Below, in pieces: positions 8,461 to 15,871 of a DNA stretch of 29,817 nt. The position numbers were made by a program, and so were the translations under genes. Positions within the stretch are counted from its first letter, which is position 1, and the number at the start of each line of letters is the position of its first letter. Below the pieces are notes generated by a model. That model was not told where the DNA came from, made no database searches, and was given only the letters and a program-made list of their open reading frames with translations. Source of the stretch: Candidatus Gastranaerophilales bacterium. GTDB lineage: Bacteria > Cyanobacteriota > Vampirovibrionia > Gastranaerophilales > Gastranaerophilaceae. The stretch covers positions 1-29,817 of the forward strand of contig CANQAW010000002.1 of the NCBI GenBank assembly GCA_947589525.1. The letters are read 5' to 3'.

Positions 8461-10215
8461 ATGAGCGAAAGTTTTAAAGACTATAATGACTTAAATAAAA
8501 GATTGTCTGATTTTAGAGCAAAAGTCCGTGCTTCAAATTTTGTAACGGAAAACATACAGCTTACATCTGAAGAATTAGATAACGCTTTTAGCGAAATCAG
8601 CAAAAACGGGAAACTAACCGTCTCGGAAAATCAAGACCCGACTACGGTTGACTGTTATGAACAAGCTTTGGGTTTTTTAGCATATAGCGATATAGATCAA
8701 AGCAACAATATCACAGAAGATGAAGCAGATTATTTTAAGTGTTTGGATAAAAACGACCTGAACTTTTCAACAGAAGATTTTGAAATTGCAAAAGGTTATG
8801 CGCAAAATGTTGCCAAATTGGCAGATGTGGATGAAAATTCCGACCTGATTAAAGATTTTGCTTCTAATTTGGAAACGGATGATTTTTCAAATCTTTTAAC
8901 AAATGCTATTGAAGGTAATCTTACTTATAATGAAGAAAGTGAAACTTTCGGTTTTAATAAAAGAGGAGATGATAACTCCGTAATTACGGTTCTTTATGAT
9001 AAAGACGGAAGTATGGTTTCACAAAACAACCAAACAGCTGAAGTTTCCGCTGATGAACAAGCGCTTTCGGATCAAAATGAAGAAGCTGTTGAAGCCTCGG
9101 CTGACGAACAAGCTCTTTCAGCTCAAAGCGAAGAAACGCAAAGCGTTTCAAACGAAGTGCAAAACGAATCGCAAACTCGTATTGCACAAGCAGACAATGA
9201 CATACATATTACGCCTAAAAACGCTGCCGTAGAGGTTGTTAAATGGCAAGCGGGAAGCAGAGATAACAATTGTCTTGAAAATATAATAAGAAACAACTAC
9301 GACCTTGAATCAATGGGAATAAGTTTATACAGCGAAGAATATTTAGAGCTTGAAAAAGCGGTAATGAAAGAAAACCCTAAAATATACGGTGACGAAGAAA
9401 AAGGTATAGAAGGCAGAAAAAAAATTATAGACGGTACAAGACATAACAGTGTCTTATATGTCGGAGATACAATCATTTTGCCCGAATTTAATTATACTAA
9501 ATCACAGCCAACTGCTCAAGCTGATGAAACAGAGCAAACTGCTCAAACCGATGAAACCGAGCAAGCGGAACAAACGCAGGATGATATGGAGCAGACTGCT
9601 TTTGAAGGCGTTGAAAACGGACGTTATTCTTATGAAGAATTATCGGAAAATATTGAAAATATAAAAGAAAGCACAGCGCAAGCGGATAAATTTTTGCAAG
9701 CCTGCGAGTATTTATCGAATGATGATAATATAATCATAAAAGATAGAGATGAAATTAATCTATCTAAGGATTATACCGATTTAAACGGCAATGAATATAA
9801 TATTCAAGCTTCTTTCTACTCAATTGCAGATGATAAACCCGTTTATTTTATTGATGCATCTTTATCAAATTCTGCACTAAACAGTATTTCCAATAATGAT
9901 ATTCAGGATATTTACGAAAACAAAGCTTCTTTTAACTATGATGAAAGCTCTGATTACTATTCAATTGAATACAAAAACGCTGACGAATTATTAAATAATA
10001 TTTCCGATTTACAGGATAGCTCATTATATAACGATTTGGCAAACAACAATTATGAAGTTATTTCCGTTAAAAAAGAATATAAAGACGGCAGTGTAAGTTA
10101 TGTATACCAATATAAAGACACTGACGGAAACATACACGAACAAAGATACGCTATTAACGCTGAAAATCTATCAGGCGCAAGCGAAGTTTCAGTTGTTCAA
10201 ACCTTGCAACCCTGA
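8461..10215 (+). CDS. acidic repeat protein with EF-hand-like and LysM-like segments
   Basis: I do not recognise this 584-residue protein as a named family. An EF-hand/dockerin-type calcium loop is visible at residues 77-88, with D-x-D-x-S-x-N and a terminal Glu. A Gln/Glu/Ala-rich linker contains a duplicated 17-residue unit (encoded at 9040-9141) and a second T-A-Q-x-D-E-T-E-Q repeat around 350-370. Between them, about 260-341 ends in LYVGDTIILP, which resembles the end of a LysM repeat. The C-terminal 200 residues, rich in Asn, Ser, Tyr and Asp, form a further module, and a decayed copy follows the stop. There is no classical signal peptide or membrane segment. AAAAGGG lies 6 nt before the ATG. 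Composition and modules suggest a surface or secreted protein, but the export route is unknown. Confidence 0.8.
   Translation: MSESFKDYNDLNKRLSDFRAKVRASNFVTENIQLTSEELDNAFSEISKNGKLTVSENQDPTTVDCYEQALGFLAYSDIDQSNNITEDEADYFKCLDKNDLNFSTEDFEIAKGYAQNVAKLADVDENSDLIKDFASNLETDDFSNLLTNAIEGNLTYNEESETFGFNKRGDDNSVITVLYDKDGSMVSQNNQTAEVSADEQALSDQNEEAVEASADEQALSAQSEETQSVSNEVQNESQTRIAQADNDIHITPKNAAVEVVKWQAGSRDNNCLENIIRNNYDLESMGISLYSEEYLELEKAVMKENPKIYGDEEKGIEGRKKIIDGTRHNSVLYVGDTIILPEFNYTKSQPTAQADETEQTAQTDETEQAEQTQDDMEQTAFEGVENGRYSYEELSENIENIKESTAQADKFLQACEYLSNDDNIIIKDRDEINLSKDYTDLNGNEYNIQASFYSIADDKPVYFIDASLSNSALNSISNNDIQDIYENKASFNYDESSDYYSIEYKNADELLNNISDLQDSSLYNDLANNNYEVISVKKEYKDGSVSYVYQYKDTDGNIHEQRYAINAENLSGASEVSVVQTLQP
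9040..9141 (+). repeat. tandem 51-bp coding repeat (2 copies)
   Basis: Two adjacent 51-bp units (9040-9090 and 9091-9141) encode 17-residue repeats that share SADEQALS (9046-9069 and 9097-9120). Four of the eight codons for the shared residues differ only synonymously, for example TCC/TCG and GAT/GAC, so the duplication is not recent and the protein sequence seems to be maintained. Confidence 0.85.
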
Positions 10216-10391
10216 TTTTACATATTTTGCCTAAGGACAATATAAGTCTGACAAATATGCATTATTTTGGAGTTAAATATACTGATAAAGATGCTTTCTT
10301 AAGCAATGTTTCCGATAATTCCGATTTATACAATTATTTAAACGGTATTTCCAATTACAACATACCGGATACGGACAAAGAAGCGAAATAA
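10200..10391 (+). pseudogene. remnant of a duplicated C-terminal module of the preceding protein
   Basis: After the stop of the 584-residue protein, a different frame stays open to a TAA at 10389-10391. It encodes H-Y-F-G-V-K-Y-T-D-K-D-A-F-L-S-N-V-S-D and then SDLYNYLNGISNYN. This matches in pattern the C-terminal module of the preceding protein (Y-Y-S-I-E-Y-K-N-A-D-E-L-L-N-N-I-S-D, then SSLYNDLANNNY). The only internal ATG (10257) has no ribosome binding site at a usable distance. It is either the decayed end of a second copy or a tail cut off by a frameshift. With the inverted repeat at 10444-10486 it accounts for most of the 306 bp between genes here. Confidence 0.6.
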
Positions 10392-10443
10392 GTGTAATTA
10401 AGACCTTATTTAGTTTTGTAATAGTTTAAATAAATTATAGCTT

Positions 10444-10486
10444 TTTGTATCTTATTTTGATATAATGAATTAAAATAAGATACAAA
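10444..10486 (+). promoter_or_regulatory. perfect 15-bp inverted repeat with a TATAAT in the loop
   Basis: TTTGTATCTTATTTT (10444-10458) and its exact reverse complement (10472-10486) flank a 13-base loop that contains TATAAT at 10461-10466, with the start of the next gene 36 bp after the repeat. It may be an operator around a -10 box or an AT-rich hairpin terminator for the upstream gene; only TTTT follows the right arm. A good -35 box is not seen. Confidence 0.6.
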
Positions 10487-10521
10487 TTTTAGTGTTGTTA
10501 AAAAATAGAAAAGAGACAGCT

Positions 10522-11004
10522 ATGAGGATTCCTGACTTCAATGGTTTCGTTGGTTTTGGCGTACGTAATTGTGCTAAAAATTCTCTTAAAAGCGCGTCGG
10601 ATATCTCTAAAAGGTTTAACGTCGTAATTCCGATTGATGACGATGATGAATGTCATTTTATTAAACCCTTGCTCAAAGATACCGTTTCTTTCGGCTCGAC
10701 CGCTCAATATTTAAAGAAATATAATACTTTGCCCGATGAAATTAAAAAAAATTTATCTCCAAAAGATGCGGTTGTGATGTTTAAGGACATGGAAAGAATA
10801 GCTAAAGGCATAGACAAGGGAGACAAAATCGGACAGGGCGAAGACTCTGCCGTTTATGAAAATCCATGGCTTGACGGGTATTATTTGTTGGTCTTAAAAG
10901 AGCCTACGGTAAGAAATCCCAGAGTATATTCCGAAATTTCTCTCGGTGATTCAATTTGGTCAGATAATAACGACAGCAGAATACAATTAATAAAAGGGGC
11001 TTAA
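10522..11004 (+). CDS. unknown protein ending in a kinase-N-lobe-like segment
   Basis: The 160-residue protein is not recognised. I chose the ATG at 10522, with AAGAG 6 nt upstream, over a GTG at 10492. The N-terminus (M-R-I-P-D-F-N-G-F-V-G-F-G) resembles the short N-terminal pattern of several other unknown proteins here. Near residues 104-128 the sequence IGQGEDSAVYENP, followed by YYLLVLKEP, looks like a protein-kinase glycine-rich loop (G-x-G-x-x-S-x-V) plus the beta-3 lysine. The chain ends about 30 residues later, before any catalytic loop. It may therefore be a truncated kinase-like protein, or the similarity may be chance. No membrane segment or signal peptide is seen. Confidence 0.6.
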   Translation: MRIPDFNGFVGFGVRNCAKNSLKSASDISKRFNVVIPIDDDDECHFIKPLLKDTVSFGSTAQYLKKYNTLPDEIKKNLSPKDAVVMFKDMERIAKGIDKGDKIGQGEDSAVYENPWLDGYYLLVLKEPTVRNPRVYSEISLGDSIWSDNNDSRIQLIKGA

Positions 11005-11016
11005 TCATTTACAATT

Positions 11017-11044
11017 TTGATTTTTATTTTTGCTAAGTTATACT
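11017..11044 (+). promoter_or_regulatory. promoter for the GT-C gene, leaderless arrangement
   Basis: TTGATT (11017-11022), a 16-bp spacer and TATACT (11039-11044) are followed by only 7 nt before the ATG at 11052. Transcription would begin at or next to the start codon, which fits the absence of a Shine-Dalgarno sequence. Confidence 0.5.
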
Positions 11045-11051
11045 TATTGGT

Positions 11052-12896
11052 ATGAAAGTAATCGCCCGTACAAAATATTTTGCTTTTGTTTTATTGTTTG
11101 TCGTATTTGTTTTTTTAAGAGTTTTTTACAACATAAAAACAAATAATATTACCGAACTCGATTTTCAGGGGCTTGCGCTTTCAAGTGCTTCTTTTCCTTT
11201 TGGAATAATTAAAGAAACGGCTTTAAACAGCAATTTTACCCCTTTGTATTTTATTTTGATACATTTCTTCAAAAATATTACGCTTTTGCGAATTATAAAC
11301 GGAATATTTGCATTTCTAACCGCAGGAGTTATGTTTTTGACGGGTAAAGCTTTATACGGGCGTGCGCTCGGGTATTTTCTTGCTTTTTTTCTTTCTGTTA
11401 ATCATTTTTTTATTTTATATACAAATCAAATCTCACCTTATTGTCTTAGTTTTTTAATAATTTCTCTTTTGATTTATTCGCTTGTTTGTTTTCTTAAAAA
11501 ACAGACAAAGTTGAATTTTCTTCTGCTGGCAATTTTTAATTGCGCTTTTATATTTGCCGATAATTTCGGTTTTCTTTTTGTGGGTTGTGAACTTTTGGTA
11601 TTTTATCTGATTTGCGGTAAAACCAAATATTTAAAACAGTCCGTAAAAAAACTTTTTTTAATTTCATTAATTGCTTTTATTGTACTTAGCCCTATTTTAA
11701 TAATTCAATTTTATAATAGTATAATTCAAATTATTCCTGATTTTTATTCCGGCATAGGCTTGAATTTAACTTCATTTTTCCTGATGATTAATGATTATTT
11801 CAGTCCTTATTTAAGCTTTGATGTGCCTGAATTTCAGTCTAAAACCACATTGGCAATGCTTTACAGTTATATTAAAACTTGCAGTTTTTGGAATTTAAAT
11901 TCGCTCAAACTCTTTATTACTCTTTTTTACGGTTCATTTTTGCCGTTGGCTTTACTTATATTTTTTATTCGTAAAACCGTGTTTAAAAACAGGATTTTTA
12001 AAATATTATTCTATATATCAATTTCGTATTTTGCATTTTTGATGTTATTAATGATGTATCAAACAATTGATGTCAAACCTGTTTACACGTATCCTTTTTT
12101 CTTTGTCTGCTTAATATTTTTAGGTTTAGGAATTTTTCAGCTGAAAGATAAAATACTGAGAAGTTTTATCATAGTTTCTTTGTTTTTAATTCAGTTTTTA
12201 CAGCCAAATCTGAATTCTTTTGATATTGTTTTAAGCAGGCAAACGCCTACCGTAAATGTTTTTAACCAATTTATCGAGCAATATCAAATAACTCCTTACG
12301 ATGTAATTATAATGCCTTATTTGGGTAAATATGCACGTTTTTATTATAAAGGTTTAAACTTTGCCGATATTGATTATAACGAACTAAAAACAAATTCCAA
12401 AAAATCGGTATTAAAAGGGCTTGTTTCAAAAGATGCTCAAAAAATAAACAAATACAGCGCTAAATATTATCTTGAAGATTTTCTTTTAAATTATGCTCCA
12501 AACGATTATTTAAGACAGTATTTTAACGATACCGTAACGGATAAGCTTTCAAATCACGGCAGAATTATACTTTTTGTTGATAAAATAAACACAAAGCCTT
12601 ATTCAAATTCTCAAATTTTTGCAGTGGCGAAAAACAATAAATATTCAACCAAACTTCGCAAAATTGATTTTAATAAAAACGTAATATTGTCCAATCCTTA
12701 CGACGAGTTATACAGCTCTTTAAAATCCAGATTTTTATACGATATTATATTTTTGCTTGAAGAAAATTACATTTTGAGCGATATTGCCGAATATAAAAAA
12801 ATTGATAGCGAGTTTTATAATCTAAATTTAAAAAATTCATTAGCGAAAGCGCTTAATAACAAAAAAAGCGATTATGCGTTTTTCATTTTTAAATAA
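11052..12896 (+). CDS. multi-pass membrane protein, GT-C type glycosyltransferase (GT39/ArnT-like)
   Basis: The 614-residue protein has about ten hydrophobic helices in its first 390 residues and a soluble C-terminal region of about 220 residues. The arrangement matches GT-C enzymes that use polyprenyl-phosphate sugars on the periplasmic side: an acidic loop after helix 1 (ITELDFQG), then TPLYFILIHFF, and an N-Q-I-S-P-Y-C-L-S-F segment in the position of the family's E-x-R-x-Y-x-L motif. Substrate and acceptor cannot be read. The large C-terminal domain, rich in Asn, Lys and Tyr, is not recognised. It follows the preceding gene by 47 bp but has its own promoter. Confidence 0.7.
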   Translation: MKVIARTKYFAFVLLFVVFVFLRVFYNIKTNNITELDFQGLALSSASFPFGIIKETALNSNFTPLYFILIHFFKNITLLRIINGIFAFLTAGVMFLTGKALYGRALGYFLAFFLSVNHFFILYTNQISPYCLSFLIISLLIYSLVCFLKKQTKLNFLLLAIFNCAFIFADNFGFLFVGCELLVFYLICGKTKYLKQSVKKLFLISLIAFIVLSPILIIQFYNSIIQIIPDFYSGIGLNLTSFFLMINDYFSPYLSFDVPEFQSKTTLAMLYSYIKTCSFWNLNSLKLFITLFYGSFLPLALLIFFIRKTVFKNRIFKILFYISISYFAFLMLLMMYQTIDVKPVYTYPFFFVCLIFLGLGIFQLKDKILRSFIIVSLFLIQFLQPNLNSFDIVLSRQTPTVNVFNQFIEQYQITPYDVIIMPYLGKYARFYYKGLNFADIDYNELKTNSKKSVLKGLVSKDAQKINKYSAKYYLEDFLLNYAPNDYLRQYFNDTVTDKLSNHGRIILFVDKINTKPYSNSQIFAVAKNNKYSTKLRKIDFNKNVILSNPYDELYSSLKSRFLYDIIFLLEENYILSDIAEYKKIDSEFYNLNLKNSLAKALNNKKSDYAFFIFK

Positions 12897-13008
12897 ATAT
12901 TGTAACGATTTTGTAATAAACGAATAAATTTACTAATCTTTTTTTGAAAAATTCCGATATATAACTTGTAGGTTGATTTTTAAGAAAAATTAATTAAAAG
13001 GTTAGTGT

Positions 13009-13521
13009 ATGGGAATTTCAAATATAGGAATATATTCAAATGTGTCCTCTATGGGCGCATATAATCAAAGATTAACTCAAGCAACAAGACAAAAGCTTGA
13101 AGAATTGGGTATACCGTATAAAGCGGACATTACCGAACAGGAAGCAAAAAATTTGATTAACAGATATGTGGCGATGAAAGCCAATCAATCAAATAAAGAA
13201 GGCTTTTCTCAAGGTAACGGCGAACAAAATTCTCTTATGGAAAGACTCAAAGAGCTTGCCGAAAAGCTTGGTATTAATGTTGAACACGGTGCTGATTTCA
13301 ATAAATTGATTAAAGAGGTAGAAATGGCTTTGGAAACTAAAGTTCAATCATCAAAAAATGATATTGACGAGCTTCAAAATCTTAAGTCTTTGAGTCAGGA
13401 GCTTGCCTCAATTCAGGCCCAAACAGGCGGTAATCAAATGAACTATAACTCCTCAAATCAGGCTCTTATGATGTCTTTAGAGATGTTGTCTCAATATAAC
13501 AGAAATTTTTTCAATAAATAA
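13009..13521 (+). CDS. small helical protein of unknown function
   Basis: The 170-residue protein is Gln/Asn/Ser-rich and not recognised. Residues 20-60 (TRQKLEELGIPYKADITEQE and on) and 75-135 (ERLKELAEKLGI and on) are likely amphipathic helices or coiled coil, and the tail is rich in Met, Gln and Asn. Its start, M-G-I-S-N-I-G-I-Y-S-N, shares the short N-terminal pattern seen in other unknown proteins of this window. There is no signal peptide or membrane helix. AAGG lies 7 nt before the ATG. It stands alone on the plus strand, with a hairpin 10 bp after its stop that could end its transcript. Confidence 0.75.
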   Translation: MGISNIGIYSNVSSMGAYNQRLTQATRQKLEELGIPYKADITEQEAKNLINRYVAMKANQSNKEGFSQGNGEQNSLMERLKELAEKLGINVEHGADFNKLIKEVEMALETKVQSSKNDIDELQNLKSLSQELASIQAQTGGNQMNYNSSNQALMMSLEMLSQYNRNFFNK

Positions 13522-13531
13522 GTTTATAAAT

Positions 13532-13589
13532 TTCCCGATTGCCTTATACTATTTATTTTATAAAATTAAAATAAGAGTATAATCGGGAA
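13532..13589 (+). promoter_or_regulatory. long bulged hairpin covering the dedA ribosome binding site
   Basis: Three paired blocks form one stem: TTCCCGA (13532-13538) with TCGGGAA (13583-13589), TTATACT (13544-13550) with AGTATAA (13576-13582), and TTATTTT (13553-13559) with AAAATAA (13568-13574), around an 8-base loop. The 3' arm contains GGGAA of the dedA ribosome binding site and also a TATAAT (13578-13583). It may gate dedA translation, terminate the upstream transcript, or bind a regulator as DNA. Confidence 0.65.
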
Positions 13590-13595
13590 GTTTTA

Positions 13596-14213
13596 ATGAT
13601 TGAAGCAATTTTATCTCATATAATCAGCTGGATAGAAAGTATCATAGAACATTTCGGAGCTTTTGGAATTGCACTTTTAATGGCGGTAGAATCTTGCAAC
13701 ATTCCGCTTCCTTCCGAGGCAATTTTGCCTTTTGCGGGATATCTTGTATCAAAGGGAGTTTTTTCGATACATACGGCTGCCTTTTTTGGAGCTCTCGGCT
13801 GTGTTTTAGGCTCTGTGCCTTCTTATTATCTCGGATATTTCGGCGGAAGAAAATTTATTGAAAATTACGGAAAATATTTTTTAATTTCAAAGCATGATTT
13901 GGAGCTTGCCGATAATTGGGTCCAAAAATACGGAGATTGGTCATTTTTTATATGCAGAATGCTTCCGGTGGTAAGAACTTTTATTTCGCTTCCCGCAGGA
14001 ATTCTAAGAGCTAAAAAAAGATTTTTCTTTACTTTTACTTTTTTCGGCTCGTTAATTTGGAGTTATGTCTTAGTGTTTGTCGGTGTTAAGCTGGGTGAAA
14101 ACACGGATACTTTAAAACATTTATGGCATAAATTCGATATATTAATAATCTGCGTCTGTTTTATTTTGGGAATTATTTATATTTATCATCATGTTAAAAA
14201 AATGAAAGAATGA
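13596..14213 (+). CDS. DedA family membrane protein
   Basis: The 205-residue DedA/VTT-domain protein sits in the inner membrane. Such proteins are linked to polyprenyl-phosphate or phospholipid flipping and membrane homeostasis. Family signatures are ESCNIPLPSEAILPFAGYL at about 32-50 with the conserved Glu and Pro residues, and FICRMLPVVRTFISLPAG at about 117-134 with its two conserved arginines. Several membrane helices and a short basic tail follow. The start has GGGAAG about 5 nt upstream, within the hairpin described at 13532. It converges on infC with 6 bp between the stop codons. Confidence 0.9.
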   Translation: MIEAILSHIISWIESIIEHFGAFGIALLMAVESCNIPLPSEAILPFAGYLVSKGVFSIHTAAFFGALGCVLGSVPSYYLGYFGGRKFIENYGKYFLISKHDLELADNWVQKYGDWSFFICRMLPVVRTFISLPAGILRAKKRFFFTFTFFGSLIWSYVLVFVGVKLGENTDTLKHLWHKFDILIICVCFILGIIYIYHHVKKMKE

Positions 14214-14219
14214 TTATGA

Positions 14220-14753
14220 TTATTTTCCGCTCGGGGCAAGAATCATTATAACGTTTCTTCCTTCAATCATCGGCTTTTTCTCAACAATTATCGGGTCTTG
14301 CTCAAATTCGCCCAAAAATTTATTGATTAAATCCATTGCAAGATGGCTGTGCTGCATTTCTCTGCCTCTTAACATAACAACAACTTTAACTTTGTTGCCC
14401 GATGCAAGGAATTTTTTTGTTGCCTTAAGGCGAACTTCGTAATCATGAACGTCGATTTTATAGCGCATCTTAACTTCTTTTATATCGACAACGTGTTGCT
14501 TTTTCTTTGCTTCTTTGGCTTTTTTTTCAATTTCATATTTATATTTGCCCCAATCTAAAATTTTTGCTACGGGCGGGGCTTGATTAGGAGAAACTACCAC
14601 TAAATCTAAATCTCGTTCACGAGCCATTTGCAGTGCTTTTACGGTTGGCACGGTACCGTGGTTATTTCCTTCGTCGTCTATTAATCTTACTTCTCTGGCT
14701 CTGATTTTTTCATTAATTAGTTCGCTTTGTGCCTTGGAATCATTTTTACCGAT
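14220..14753 (-). CDS. infC: translation initiation factor IF-3, non-ATG start
   Basis: IF-3 binds the 30S subunit and checks start-codon selection. The full protein of 177 residues has the N-terminal domain (LINEKIRAREVRLIDDEG, then VPTVKALQMARERDLDLVVV) and a complete C-terminal domain (VKMRYKIDVHDYEVRLK, then VVMLRGREM). No ATG or GTG lies upstream of the N-terminal domain; the first GTG, at 14651, would remove the first 34 residues. AAGGAG (14766-14761) is followed after 7 nt by ATC at 14753, with ATT just before it at 14756. infC of E. coli starts at AUU and that of Myxococcus xanthus at AUC, tied to autoregulation, so an ATC or ATT start is the best reading. Unusually, rpmI and rplT do not follow; dedA converges instead. 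It lies 67 bp downstream of mtnA. Confidence 0.93.
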   Translation of the reverse strand: MGKNDSKAQSELINEKIRAREVRLIDDEGNNHGTVPTVKALQMARERDLDLVVVSPNQAPPVAKILDWGKYKYEIEKKAKEAKKKQHVVDIKEVKMRYKIDVHDYEVRLKATKKFLASGNKVKVVVMLRGREMQHSHLAMDLINKFLGEFEQDPIIVEKKPMIEGRNVIMILAPSGK

Positions 14754-14766
14754 AATTTTTCTCCTT
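14751..14766 (-). promoter_or_regulatory. infC ribosome binding site and ATC/ATT start
   Basis: Read on the minus strand: AAGGAG (14766-14761), seven bases, then ATC (14753-14751). The in-frame ATT at 14756-14754 is only 4 nt from AAGGAG. Spacing favours ATC. A TATAAAT is seen about 20 nt further upstream as a possible -10 for infC. Confidence 0.75.
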
Positions 14767-14820
14767 ATTAATCTACATCTCTATTTATACCACAGTATTG
14801 GTTTTTTTTGCAAATATTGT

Positions 14821-15861
14821 CTACTCGAACAACTTGTATATTTCATTCGGTTTAAAAATGCCGTATTCGGTTATAATCCCCGTAATTAATTCGGCAGGCG
14901 TTACATCAAAGCTCGGATTAATAATATTTACGCCTTGCGCACAGATTAATTTATCGTTTACGGTAGTAACTTCTTCTTTACTTCTCAGTTCTATAACAAT
15001 TTCTTCTCCGGATTTAATGTCGGGGTCAATTGTGGATTTTGGCGCACAAATATAAAAAGGAATATTGTGATATTTTGCGCTGATTGCAAGAAGATAAGTA
15101 CCTATTTTATTTGCGCTGTCTCCGTTTAGGGCAATTCTGTCCGCTCCCGTTACAACAACATCTATCATATTTTTTTTCATAAAATACGCGCTCATGTTGT
15201 CTGATATTAAAGTTGTGTCAATTCCGTCCCGAGTAAGCTCGTATGTTGTTAATTTTGCACCTTGCAGTCTCGGTCGGGTTTCGTCGGCGAAAACTTTTAT
15301 TGTCTTATCTTTTAAATATGCGCTTCTGATAACTCCTAAAGCCGTACCCCAGCCGACAGTCGCAAGAGCTCCGGCATTACAATGCGTTAAAACGGTTGCG
15401 CCTTTTGGAATAACAGCGCTTCCGTGTTCTCCGATTTTTTTATTGATTTCTATGTCCTCATTTTCGAGTTTAACGGCATTTTGAATTAATAATTCCGTAA
15501 TTTCCCGATTTGATTTTTCCTTATTTTCTTCAAGAATTTTTAATTGTTCGTTTATTGCCCAATTCAGATTGACGGCGGTCGGTCTTGAAGAATTAATATA
15601 TTTAGCGGTATTTTTTATTTCATCAATAAAATTTTCGCTTTCTATGTTTTCAATAGCTCCCAGTGCAACTCCGTGCGCTCCCGCTATTCCTATTGCGGGC
15701 GCTCCCCGAACTATCATTGTCTTGATTGCGTTATATATATCTTTTGAGCTTTTTATGTCAACTTTTTTATATTCCAAAGGCAGAAGCGTTTGGTCTATCA
15801 TCCTTGAAAAGCCGTTATATTTTGAAATTTCAATCCATTCTATTGTTTTTTCTTCCAGCAT
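14821..15861 (-). CDS. mtnA: S-methyl-5-thioribose-1-phosphate isomerase
   Basis: This 346-residue aldose-ketose isomerase converts methylthioribose-1-phosphate to methylthioribulose-1-phosphate in methionine salvage; close homologues can act on related sugar phosphates. It belongs to the eIF2B-alpha/MtnA family. Signatures are RGAPAIG at 52-58, the catalytic cysteine C161 in THCNAGALAT, and the catalytic aspartate D241 in GADRIALNGDSANKIGT. I chose the start at 15861, where AAAGGA precedes by about 6 nt, over an ATG at 15879 that overlaps the end of the upstream gene. No other methionine-salvage gene is present in the window. Confidence 0.92.
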   Translation of the reverse strand: MLEEKTIEWIEISKYNGFSRMIDQTLLPLEYKKVDIKSSKDIYNAIKTMIVRGAPAIGIAGAHGVALGAIENIESENFIDEIKNTAKYINSSRPTAVNLNWAINEQLKILEENKEKSNREITELLIQNAVKLENEDIEINKKIGEHGSAVIPKGATVLTHCNAGALATVGWGTALGVIRSAYLKDKTIKVFADETRPRLQGAKLTTYELTRDGIDTTLISDNMSAYFMKKNMIDVVVTGADRIALNGDSANKIGTYLLAISAKYHNIPFYICAPKSTIDPDIKSGEEIVIELRSKEEVTTVNDKLICAQGVNIINPSFDVTPAELITGIITEYGIFKPNEIYKLFE

Positions 15862-15871
15862 TTTATATCCT

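Noticed and set aside
14220..14651. infC starting at the GTG at 14651
   Set aside because: It would delete conserved IF-3 N-terminal residues encoded upstream in frame and has no ribosome binding site, whereas AAGGAG is placed before ATC/ATT at 14753-14756.
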